Below, in pieces: positions 29,573-36,910 of a stretch of 64,000 nt of DNA (positions are counted from its first letter, which is position 1; each line of letters begins with the position of its first letter). The DNA lies in assembly GCA_937876355.1 (NCBI GenBank), contig CALFHN010000041.1, positions 1-64,000 on the forward strand, in the 5' to 3' direction. Origin of the DNA: an uncultured Bacteroidota bacterium. GTDB lineage: Bacteria; Bacteroidota; Rhodothermia; Rhodothermales; UBA10348. Below the pieces are notes generated by a model. It made no database searches and was not told the DNA's origin. It worked only from the letters and a program-made list of their open reading frames with translations. Position numbers and translations under genes: made by a program.

Positions 29573-30178
29573 ATGACCCATAAAGTTCTACTATTTCTTC
29601 TCGTAACCTTGCTAACTGGTTGCACTGCATCACGTTCTGTATTTGATCGCCGTCTTAGTGATACGGAAGTTTCATCAAAAAGCGAACTAGTCATATATGA
29701 AGATCAGAGCCAGGCGGAAAATGTCTATGAAGAATTCGAACAGGCTCTTCGATCTGAGCTTGAACCTTGGAAAGGCACCCGGCATGTACTCGGAGGAACG
29801 TCTCTGAGCGGCATCGATTGTTCCGGGTTAATTATGCGCGTCTTTGGTGATTTACTTCAATTCCAAACTGGCCGAACGACCGAACAATTGATCAAGCTTG
29901 GAAAACGAATTCGGCGGTCTGAGTTACGTCCTGGTGATCTCGTGTTTTTTTCCCCTTCCTCTAAAAAAGGCGGTCACGTAGGTATTTATCTGAGTGATGG
30001 CGAGTTTACCCATGTCTCTAGTTCACGTGGAGTTATGACGTCGGCGCTGTCGAACCCTTACTGGACGCGTTATTATGAAACGAGTCGAAGAATTATTACG
30101 GACGAAGAAGGGCTTAGGAACTCCATCAGAAGCATTCGAGAGCGCCAAAAACTTGCTCAGGAGCTCCAATCTGAGTAA
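29573..30178 (+). CDS. NlpC/P60 family lipoprotein, probable peptidoglycan endopeptidase
   Basis: A lipoprotein signal (LLFLLVTLLTGCTASRS) is followed by a linker and an NlpC/P60 domain. The catalytic cysteine is in SGIDCSGLIMRVFGD (near residue 83) and the histidine in KGGHVGIYLSDGEF (near residue 134), with a further conserved histidine in THVSS. Such enzymes cut peptide cross-links of peptidoglycan. At 201 residues it is a compact Spr/NlpC-type protein without SH3 domains. It is monocistronic, with its own terminator downstream. Confidence 0.92.
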   Translation: MTHKVLLFLLVTLLTGCTASRSVFDRRLSDTEVSSKSELVIYEDQSQAENVYEEFEQALRSELEPWKGTRHVLGGTSLSGIDCSGLIMRVFGDLLQFQTGRTTEQLIKLGKRIRRSELRPGDLVFFSPSSKKGGHVGIYLSDGEFTHVSSSRGVMTSALSNPYWTRYYETSRRIITDEEGLRNSIRSIRERQKLAQELQSE

Positions 30179-30250
30179 GCCGGGATCCAGCGACTCGTTT
30201 TAGGAGTATAACATAACTGATTTTTCAACGTGCTCCCTTTGAGCGCGCCC

Positions 30251-30280
30251 GCTGCTACCCCATGGTAGGAGCGTTTTTTT
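30251..30280 (+). terminator. Rho-independent terminator after the NlpC/P60 gene
   Basis: GCTGCTACC and GGTAGGAGC form a 9-base stem with one mismatch and a CCAT loop, followed by CG and seven Ts. This separates the lipoprotein gene from greA, whose leader then contains three copies of a GGGGCCCA-like sequence (30293-30345). Confidence 0.7.
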
Positions 30281-30363
30281 ATACGTGATACCTAGGCATT
30301 GGCCCAATCCAGGGGCCCAAATTCAGGGGCCCATTTCAGAGTTTTAGAAGCAACCAGCTAGCG

Positions 30364-30846
30364 ATGAGTGATCAAAAACCGACCTACCTAACATCAGAAG
30401 GCCTTCAAAACCTCAAGGAAGAAATTCATTTTCTTCGTTCGCATGAAAGACCTCGTATATCTGGGGCTATTGCTGACGCAAGGGCTCAGGGTGACCTGTC
30501 TGAAAATGCCGAATACGACGCTGCCAAAGAAGAGCAGGGTCTGCTTGAAGCACGGATATCTAAACTTGAAAACACCGTCGCCTTCGCTCGTTTATTAGAC
30601 GAAAGTCAGGTAGATTCGTCGAAAGCTTTTATTCTTTCTACTGTAACCGTAAAAAACGTCGCCAACGGGATGAAACAAAAGTACACGCTTGTATCTGAGC
30701 AAGAAGCCGACTTTTCATCTGGCAAAATCTCAATAACCAGTCCTATCGGCAAGGGATTGCTTGGCAAAGAAGTTGGTGACAAAGTTGATATTAGCGTGCC
30801 AGCCGGAAAAGTGACTTTGGAAGTGATGGAAATCTCGCGCGGGTAA
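30364..30846 (+). CDS. greA: Transcription elongation factor GreA
   Basis: GreA binds the secondary channel of RNA polymerase and helps cleave backtracked RNA. The 160-residue protein has the coiled-coil tip 'GDLSENAEYDAAKEEQGLLEARI' with the acidic residues that reach the active site, and the C-terminal FKBP-like domain ('SPIGKGLLGKEVGDKVDI'). The ATG at 30364 gives the standard N-terminus. The threonine aldolase gene starts 2 bp after its stop. Confidence 0.96.
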   Translation: MSDQKPTYLTSEGLQNLKEEIHFLRSHERPRISGAIADARAQGDLSENAEYDAAKEEQGLLEARISKLENTVAFARLLDESQVDSSKAFILSTVTVKNVANGMKQKYTLVSEQEADFSSGKISITSPIGKGLLGKEVGDKVDISVPAGKVTLEVMEISRG

Positions 30847-30848
30847 TT

Positions 30849-31877
30849 ATGCGAACTATCGATCTAAGAAGCGACACCGTAACCAAGCCCGACCGCGGCA
30901 TGTTGGATGCCATGATGGCTGCCGAGGTTGGAGACGATGTTTTTGGAGAAGATCCGACTGTTAGTCTCCTTCAAGAAATGGTGGCTGACCTGCTAGGTAA
31001 AGAAGAGGCATTGTTCGTTCCGACTGGAACTATGTGTAATCAGATCGCGGTTCGTCTGCATACCTCCCCGTCCGATGAAGTTCTTCTTGATGCTGGTAGT
31101 CACATTAGGAATTATGAAGGTGGCGCCGCCGCAGCGCTATCAGGAGTACAGCTGTTTCCAATTCCCGGAGAGCGGGGTATTATTTCCGTCTCCCAAGTCG
31201 AGGCCAGTATTCGAACGGGTTATGAATGGGAGCCCAGACCTCGCCTGCTTTGCGTCGAAAACACGCATAATAAGGCTGGAGGTACTATTTATCCGCTAGA
31301 ACGCATTATTGAGCTTGGAGACACTGCCCGGAAACATGGAATGGGATATCATATGGATGGTGCCCGTATCTGGAATGCAGCTGTCGCTTCAGGGACTTCC
31401 GAGCACGATTTCGCTGCTCCATTTGATACAGTAAGCGTTTGTTTATCCAAGGGCTTAGGGACTCCCTTGGGCTCGGTATTGGCGGGTTCGAAAGAAATTA
31501 TGACCGACGCTCGAAGATATCGCAAGCTGTTCGGTGGCGGCATGAGGCAAATCGGATATATTGCTGCTGCGGGGATTTACGCTCTGAACAATAATCGAAC
31601 GTCTCTAGCTCTAGACCATGAAAAAGCACAATTGCTTGCCCGCGGTCTGGATTCGTTTGCTAGCGTAGATATTAAGCTATCTAACGTTGAAACAAATATT
31701 GCTATTTTTGACGTCGTGGGTGGCCGAACTGCCCTACAGGTCTTATCTGAACTCAAGGACAAAGGAGTTCAAATGGTCCCATTTGGTCCGCATACCATTC
31801 GGGCTACTACTCACCGAGATCTGACGATGTCGGATATTGAATTTGCCCTAGATCGCGCAAAAGCTGTTTTAAATTAG
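30849..31877 (+). CDS. ltaE: Low-specificity L-threonine aldolase
   Basis: This PLP enzyme splits threonine or allo-threonine into glycine and acetaldehyde. The 342-residue protein shows 'IDLRSDTVTKPDRGMLDAM', 'GDDVFGEDPTV', 'ALFVPTGTMCNQIA', 'VENTHNKAGGTIYPLE' and the PLP lysine in VCLSKGLGTPLGS (near residue 201). The family is well conserved, so the call is firm. It sits 2 bp after greA and converges with the nagB fusion with only 7 bp between stops. Confidence 0.94.
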   Translation: MRTIDLRSDTVTKPDRGMLDAMMAAEVGDDVFGEDPTVSLLQEMVADLLGKEEALFVPTGTMCNQIAVRLHTSPSDEVLLDAGSHIRNYEGGAAAALSGVQLFPIPGERGIISVSQVEASIRTGYEWEPRPRLLCVENTHNKAGGTIYPLERIIELGDTARKHGMGYHMDGARIWNAAVASGTSEHDFAAPFDTVSVCLSKGLGTPLGSVLAGSKEIMTDARRYRKLFGGGMRQIGYIAAAGIYALNNNRTSLALDHEKAQLLARGLDSFASVDIKLSNVETNIAIFDVVGGRTALQVLSELKDKGVQMVPFGPHTIRATTHRDLTMSDIEFALDRAKAVLN

Positions 31878-31884
31878 AAGGTTA

Positions 31885-33801
31885 CTAAAGCTCTTTTACG
31901 CAAACGTATGCTTCTGCGGCATGAAATTCGGGTAATCCAAGACCGTTTAACCGCGATGCTGTACCCTGATTGCGATCCCTGGCTCTCTCCCAAAATTCCC
32001 TGATATCGTACGCTCCAGGATACATAGCTCTATCTTTTTGGCTTTCATGCTTAAAAATCGCCTCAATTTTCCGATCTAAGTCGGCTTTAGACATGGGCAA
32101 AAAGACATCAGCGCGATCTATTTCCCACTCTTGCCACGCTCCTCGATAGAGCCATACCATTGGATGTTTAGATTCATCCGGGTATTTTTTCTTGAATTCG
32201 ATTAATGCCCTTTTTATAGCAAAATAACACATTCTATGCGTTCCGTGTGGATCTGAAAGATCGCCAGCCACAAAAATGTGTTCCGGCATTTTTTCTTCCA
32301 ACATGGATAATACGATCTGTACGTCCACATCGTTAATGGGCATTTTTCTAACTTTTCCAGTCTTGTAAAAAGGCATGTCCAAGAAACGTGCGTGTTCTTG
32401 ACCCAGTCTCATTACTTCGATGCCAGCTACTGCCTCAGAATACCGGATGAACGCTTTTATCTGCTGAACTTCCAAAGCATCCACGTTTCCAAGGGGCTTA
32501 GTTGACATAGCCTTGCTCAACTTAGTGAGCTTGGTGTGTAGGCTACCTACCGAATCGTTGTCGATAAAAAGCCCGCCCGCCATTTCCATAAATCGAATGT
32601 AACGCCGGACATCTGAATCAAAAACAGCTACCGAACCATTGGTCATGTAAGCAATTGTAACGTCGTTTTTATTCTCTACTAAGCTATCAAGCATTCCACC
32701 CATTGAAATAACGTCGTCGTCAGGATGCGGACTAAAAACGATGACCTCCTGCTTTGTGGGTAGGTCTTCTGCATACCGAATGCGGCGTCGTAAGCTCTCA
32801 AAAACGTGCTTACAAAGATGATCCGTATTTTCATGCGTGTACGTAAGGCTGTGCAGATGATGCCTTTGAAAGTCGCCTTCCTCCAAGCGCAAAATGGCTT
32901 TGCTTACCTTTTCAGCCAGCCAAATAACCGCTCGAACGGAAAGGTCTTCGGTCCACTCGACTTGCTTAACTACCCATGGCGTTTTTATCCGAGTAAACTC
33001 GCCTGAGGCTGCTTCATCACAATAGATAGTTACATCCCGGTGTTTTTGAAGAAAAGATGCCGTGATTTCGTCCGTGGGCTCTTCTTCCACGGCCTTCATC
33101 ACAATTGGCGCCTTGTGTTCTCCGGTAGCCATCAAAATGATCTCGTGGGCGTCCAAAATGGTACCCACTCCTATCGTTATGGCCTCTTTAGGTACGTTTT
33201 CATCGCCGAAAAAGTCGCTCGCAGCATCTTTTTTGGTTATTTCATCCAAAATAATCAGGCGCGTGCGCGTTTTAATTCCCGAGCCCGGTTCGTTAAATCC
33301 GATGTGTCCACTTCGACCAATTCCTAAAACGAGGAGATCAAGTCCACCTGCTTTCCGGATTTTGTGCTCGTACGAAAGACAATACTCCTCAATATTTTCT
33401 CTCGGGATGTCACCGTTTGGGATGTGAATATTCTCTTTAGGAATATTCACGTGGTCAAAAAAGTTCTCATGCATGAAGCGATGATAGCTCTGAAGACTAT
33501 CTGGCTTCATCGGGAAATACTCGTCTAAGTTGAACGTTACAACATTGGAAAAATCCAAACCTTCCTCGTTGTGAAGGTCAATCAAGTGCTGATAGACGCC
33601 AATCGGAGTCGAGCCAGTGGGGAGTCCCAGTACAACTTTTTTTCCGGTAGCTCTTCGTTCAGTAATCAAGGAAGCGATTCGTTTTGCAACTTGAATTGAA
33701 AGTTGCCCGGGCTGATCGAAAATCAAAACTGGAATTTTTTCACGCTGTGAGCCTTCTGTCGTATTGCCCTCAAAAGGCTGACCACCGTCTTTAGATGACA
33801 T
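31885..33801 (-). CDS. nagB: Glucosamine-6-phosphate deaminase fused to LmbE/PIG-L-like deacetylase domain
   Basis: The 638-residue protein joins two enzymes. The NagB-like half (about residues 25-285) contains GLPTGSTPIGVY, 'VVTFNLDEYFPM', 'GIGRSGHIGFNEPGSG' and would convert glucosamine-6-phosphate to fructose-6-phosphate and ammonia. The C-terminal half carries an LmbE-type motif 'VFSPHPDDDVISMGGML' and 'DPHGTHRMCYFAIK', typical of zinc-dependent N-acetylglucosamine deacetylases. The fusion is known in Bacteroidota-like bacteria. The start at 33801 (MSSKDGG) is preferred; 33882 would add a hydrophobic leader that does not fit a cytosolic enzyme. The linker from about 290 to 360 holds a helical segment. 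Confidence 0.93.
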   Translation of the reverse strand: MSSKDGGQPFEGNTTEGSQREKIPVLIFDQPGQLSIQVAKRIASLITERRATGKKVVLGLPTGSTPIGVYQHLIDLHNEEGLDFSNVVTFNLDEYFPMKPDSLQSYHRFMHENFFDHVNIPKENIHIPNGDIPRENIEEYCLSYEHKIRKAGGLDLLVLGIGRSGHIGFNEPGSGIKTRTRLIILDEITKKDAASDFFGDENVPKEAITIGVGTILDAHEIILMATGEHKAPIVMKAVEEEPTDEITASFLQKHRDVTIYCDEAASGEFTRIKTPWVVKQVEWTEDLSVRAVIWLAEKVSKAILRLEEGDFQRHHLHSLTYTHENTDHLCKHVFESLRRRIRYAEDLPTKQEVIVFSPHPDDDVISMGGMLDSLVENKNDVTIAYMTNGSVAVFDSDVRRYIRFMEMAGGLFIDNDSVGSLHTKLTKLSKAMSTKPLGNVDALEVQQIKAFIRYSEAVAGIEVMRLGQEHARFLDMPFYKTGKVRKMPINDVDVQIVLSMLEEKMPEHIFVAGDLSDPHGTHRMCYFAIKRALIEFKKKYPDESKHPMVWLYRGAWQEWEIDRADVFLPMSKADLDRKIEAIFKHESQKDRAMYPGAYDIREFWERARDRNQGTASRLNGLGLPEFHAAEAYVCVKEL

Positions 33802-33886
33802 AATCTTGATGTGAGGATGTATTAAAAGGGCGAAAAGGAATAATACACTAACGGAAACTGTATTGATTGGAATGTTTGACAAAAAT

Positions 33887-33926
33887 TTTGATCAAAGTTT
33901 GACATGTCGGTGCCACTCTGTATAGG
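33887..33926 (+). promoter_or_regulatory. Palindrome and candidate sigma-70-like promoter in the nagB / nifJ-chimera divergent region
   Basis: TTTGATCAAA (33887-33896) is a perfect 10-bp palindrome flanked by two direct TTTGACA copies (33874 and 33898). The second copy gives TTGACA followed after 16 bp by TATAGG at 33921, a reasonable -35/-10 pair reading towards the chimera gene at 34058. It may be a shared control site of the divergent genes. Promoter consensus in this lineage can differ, so this is a candidate only. Confidence 0.35.
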
Positions 33927-34057
33927 CATTCGTCCTACAATCAAAGGTGTGTCTAGACTGACAACGAACATAGCGTCCCACCCCCACTATCTCGCCTAGA
34001 AATTCAATTTCTTGTAGTTAGAGAACCGGTCTACTTGCATAAAACTGAGAGAAGTAG

Positions 34058-34699
34058 ATGAAAGGGCGATTATCAACTATGGATGGCAATCAGGCTGCGG
34101 CGCACGTTGCTTACCGTACCAGCGAAGTCATTGCCATTTATCCAATTACCCCCGCCTCTGCGATGGGAGAATTATCAGATTTGTGGAGGGCTCAAAACAA
34201 GCCCAATATTTGGGGAACTGTGCCCCGGGTCATCGAAATGCAGTCGGAAGGCGGGGCCTCGGTAATTGTTCTTTTCAATCGGTTTTATCAACCAGATATT
34301 GATATTCAATCGCTCGAAGTTCAACCCAAACTAAATCTTTCGACATCACATGCCTTACGGTTACCTCTTCGATGGATAGCCATGTTGTATGGCCGAGTTC
34401 CTGCTGATTTGGCACTCACTAGTGGAGTACACACGTATCAAGATGCACTAATAGGGTTGATGGCTGGCTCATCGGTCGTAATGATGGCGTCAGAACTGCT
34501 CAAAAATGGGTTAGGGCGCATTCAGGAAATAAACGAACACATGAAAGAGTGGATGGACGAGAATGAGTATGAATCCGTTGAACAGCTTCAAGGAAGTATG
34601 AGCCAAATTCATGTCGCAAATCCGACTGCTTTCGAACGCGCCAACTACATGCACGTTTTAAGATCATGGCGCGAAGATCCTAACGGCGTCGCTCTATAG
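34058..34699 (+). pseudogene. Chimeric remnant: NifJ (pyruvate:ferredoxin oxidoreductase) N-terminus joined to dihydroorotate-dehydrogenase-like C-terminus
   Basis: Residues 1-67 match the start of pyruvate:ferredoxin/flavodoxin oxidoreductase: [17 protein letters not shown], '[17 protein letters not shown]', '[10 protein letters not shown]'. From about residue 69 the protein is the end of a dihydroorotate dehydrogenase-like protein: '[12 protein letters not shown]', '[21 protein letters not shown]', '[17 protein letters not shown]', '[13 protein letters not shown]', 'FERANYM'. Full NifJ is about 1,180 residues and the second protein about 330, and in many genomes they are adjacent. An in-frame deletion of roughly 4 kb joining them explains the structure. 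The 213-residue product lacks the thiamine, Fe-S and most FMN-site parts, so neither enzyme can work. An assembly artefact must be ruled out. Confidence 0.85.
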
Positions 34700-34815
34700 C
34701 AAAATTGCTCCTTCGCAACTTTGAATAGCCCGGTTGCAAGTGTACTTTTGGGAAACTAGCCGTAGGCTGGTTTCCCAAATTTGCATTGTCAAACGTCCAA
34801 TTCCCATTGATTATT

Positions 34816-36534
34816 ATGCCTCGATTCGTTCGCCATTTTAGCGTATTTGTTCTTTTCATTGCGCTTGTTTCTCTTCCATCGTGCACTCCACAAGACCTCC
34901 CCACCGGGTCTGTTCGCGGCGGAATCGTCTCGACTGCGCAACACGTTGCCTCTGATGTTGGCCGAGATATATTGCAACAGGGCGGAAATGCGGTAGACGC
35001 CGCAATTGCCACTGCATTTGCTTTAGCGGTTGTGCATCCGGCAGCTGGAAATATTGGTGGTGGAGGTTTTCTTGTCTACCACGGTGCTGATGGCAAGGTT
35101 ACCACCTTCAACTTTCGCGAGAAAGCTCCTGCGGCTGCAGGTCCGGCCATGTTTTTAACGGATGGGGAGATTGATGAGGTAAAACACCATCGGGCGCTCA
35201 CCTCTACTGGCGTCCCTGGAACCGTGGCTGGATTGGCCTTGGCGCACAAGAGATTAGGATCTCTTCCATGGGCAGATTTGCTTGAGCCTGCCATTCGGCT
35301 TGCGGAAGAAGGATTCCCCTTCACTGAAAATTTAATGGATTTCCAGGAGCGCATTTTAGATTCGGCGTCGTCCAATCCTATTTATGCCTCAACAGTACGT
35401 GCATTTTTGAAAAATGGCACTGAGGCTCATGCTACGGGCGAATTGTTGATCCAAAAAGATTTGGCAGAATCCCTCAAGCGTATTCGCAACAATGGGGCAG
35501 ATGGTTTTTACAAAGGTGAAACGGCCCGCTTGATGGCTGAATTTATGGCGGCAAACGGCGGCCTTATCACCGAACAAGATATGGCCGATTACCAAGCTGA
35601 AGAACTCCCAGCAATCCACGGCACCTACCGAGGTTACGACATCTATTCAATGCCCCCTCCTTCCTCCGGTGGTATAGCCATCGTTACTATGCTAAACATA
35701 TTGGAAGAATATGACATGGGGGCAATAGAGCATAATTCCGCACCCTACTTGCACCTGCTTACCGAGGCAATGCGCCGAGGGTTTGCTGACCGCGCTCAAT
35801 TTATTGGGGATCCCAATTTTAATCCAGATATGCCTGTAGACTGGCTTACTTCCAAGAAACACGCGGTCGACCTTGCATCTTCGATCAACCCAGATGCGGC
35901 TTCCCCTAGCGATTCAAGCACATTTAATGGCTTTATGCCGTATGAAAGCGAAGAAACGACTCACTTTTCTGTAGCGGATGAAGCCGGGAATACGGTCTCG
36001 ATGACCTACACACTTGAAAACAGCTATGGCAATTCAATTGTTGTGGAGGGTGCAGGCTTTTTACTTAATAATGAAATGGGTGACTTCAATCCAAAACCCG
36101 GCCATACAGACCGCAGTGGCAACATTGGTACACTTCCGAATCTGACGGCGCCAGGAAAACGAATGCTTTCTTCAATGACTCCAGTGATTGTCGGCCAAAA
36201 CGGCCGTCCAGTGATGGCCATTGGAAGCCCAGGAGGCCGAACCATTATCAATACGTCGCTTCAGGTTGTTCTAAATGTTTTAGACCACGGAATGAGCATA
36301 GGAGATGCCATCGAAGCAGGGCGTATTCATCACCAATGGTTGCCTGATCGGACTTCATACGAATCTACTCGTTTCACAGCTGAAACGATGAGCGCTTACG
36401 AACACCTCGGGCATACCATTTCTTCCAGAAATGGGCAAGGAAGTGCAATGGGAATTTGGATCGATTGGAAGGCGGGGGTTAAATATGGCGCCTCAGACTC
36501 CAGAAGCTCCGAAGGAAGTGCATCTGGGTATTAG
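34816..36534 (+). CDS. ggt: Gamma-glutamyltransferase (lipoprotein or periplasmic)
   Basis: GGT hydrolyses or transfers the gamma-glutamyl group of glutathione and related compounds. The 572-residue product has a signal with a lipobox-like cysteine (FIALVSLPSC), then 'QGGNAVDAAIATAFALAVVHPAAGNIGGGGF'. It ends with the autocatalytic threonine in 'ESEETTHFSVADEAGNTVSMT' (near residue 380) and 'SSMTPVIV' and 'IGSPGGRTIINTSLQVVLNVLDHGMSIGDAI' in the small subunit. Length and motifs are complete, so it should mature into two chains. The start at 34816 (MPRFVRHF) is preferred to 34786. A small membrane gene follows 107 bp later. Confidence 0.93.
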   Translation: MPRFVRHFSVFVLFIALVSLPSCTPQDLPTGSVRGGIVSTAQHVASDVGRDILQQGGNAVDAAIATAFALAVVHPAAGNIGGGGFLVYHGADGKVTTFNFREKAPAAAGPAMFLTDGEIDEVKHHRALTSTGVPGTVAGLALAHKRLGSLPWADLLEPAIRLAEEGFPFTENLMDFQERILDSASSNPIYASTVRAFLKNGTEAHATGELLIQKDLAESLKRIRNNGADGFYKGETARLMAEFMAANGGLITEQDMADYQAEELPAIHGTYRGYDIYSMPPPSSGGIAIVTMLNILEEYDMGAIEHNSAPYLHLLTEAMRRGFADRAQFIGDPNFNPDMPVDWLTSKKHAVDLASSINPDAASPSDSSTFNGFMPYESEETTHFSVADEAGNTVSMTYTLENSYGNSIVVEGAGFLLNNEMGDFNPKPGHTDRSGNIGTLPNLTAPGKRMLSSMTPVIVGQNGRPVMAIGSPGGRTIINTSLQVVLNVLDHGMSIGDAIEAGRIHHQWLPDRTSYESTRFTAETMSAYEHLGHTISSRNGQGSAMGIWIDWKAGVKYGASDSRSSEGSASGY

Positions 36535-36641
36535 TATTACATCGATCTGGATCGATTTGAGTGCGCTGAACCTCTCACCATTTCACTCAAGTTACTACAG
36601 CTATAATCTCCCCATTACTCGCCTCAAAGGCGCCCGCTGAT

Positions 36642-36866
36642 ATGGATATTGTTCAATTTCTTCTTTCGGTTATCAACCTGGTTTTGGCCTTAGTAGTCCT
36701 CTTTGGAGGCCGCTTTTTCATGGGGAAAATTCAGGAGTTGCAGGATCAAATTAGGGCTCTTGAGAACCAACAAGCCATCCAAAAAGTAGTTACTCAGCCA
36801 ATAAAATCTTTTCTTCCAGAAGATCCGGATGACAAGGAACGAAAGTCGCCCCAATGGGACGTGTAA
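36642..36866 (+). CDS. Small membrane protein with coiled coil, function unknown
   Basis: The 74-residue ORF has one N-terminal membrane helix ('VQFLLSVINLVLALVVLFGGRFFMG') followed by a short coiled-coil-like helix ('KIQELQDQIRALENQQ') and a polar tail. Composition is that of a real protein and it starts with ATG. I do not recognise a family. It converges with the penicillin acylase gene, which ends 44 bp away. Confidence 0.55.
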   Translation: MDIVQFLLSVINLVLALVVLFGGRFFMGKIQELQDQIRALENQQAIQKVVTQPIKSFLPEDPDDKERKSPQWDV

Positions 36867-36910
36867 TCTCCATTGGGTTTGTTCTTTCGCCCTAGATCTG
36901 ACTCAGAATC

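Noticed and set aside
30293-30345. GGGGCCCA repeats as a riboswitch in the greA leader
   Set aside because: The sequence is only three short GC-rich direct repeats; I see no known riboswitch core.
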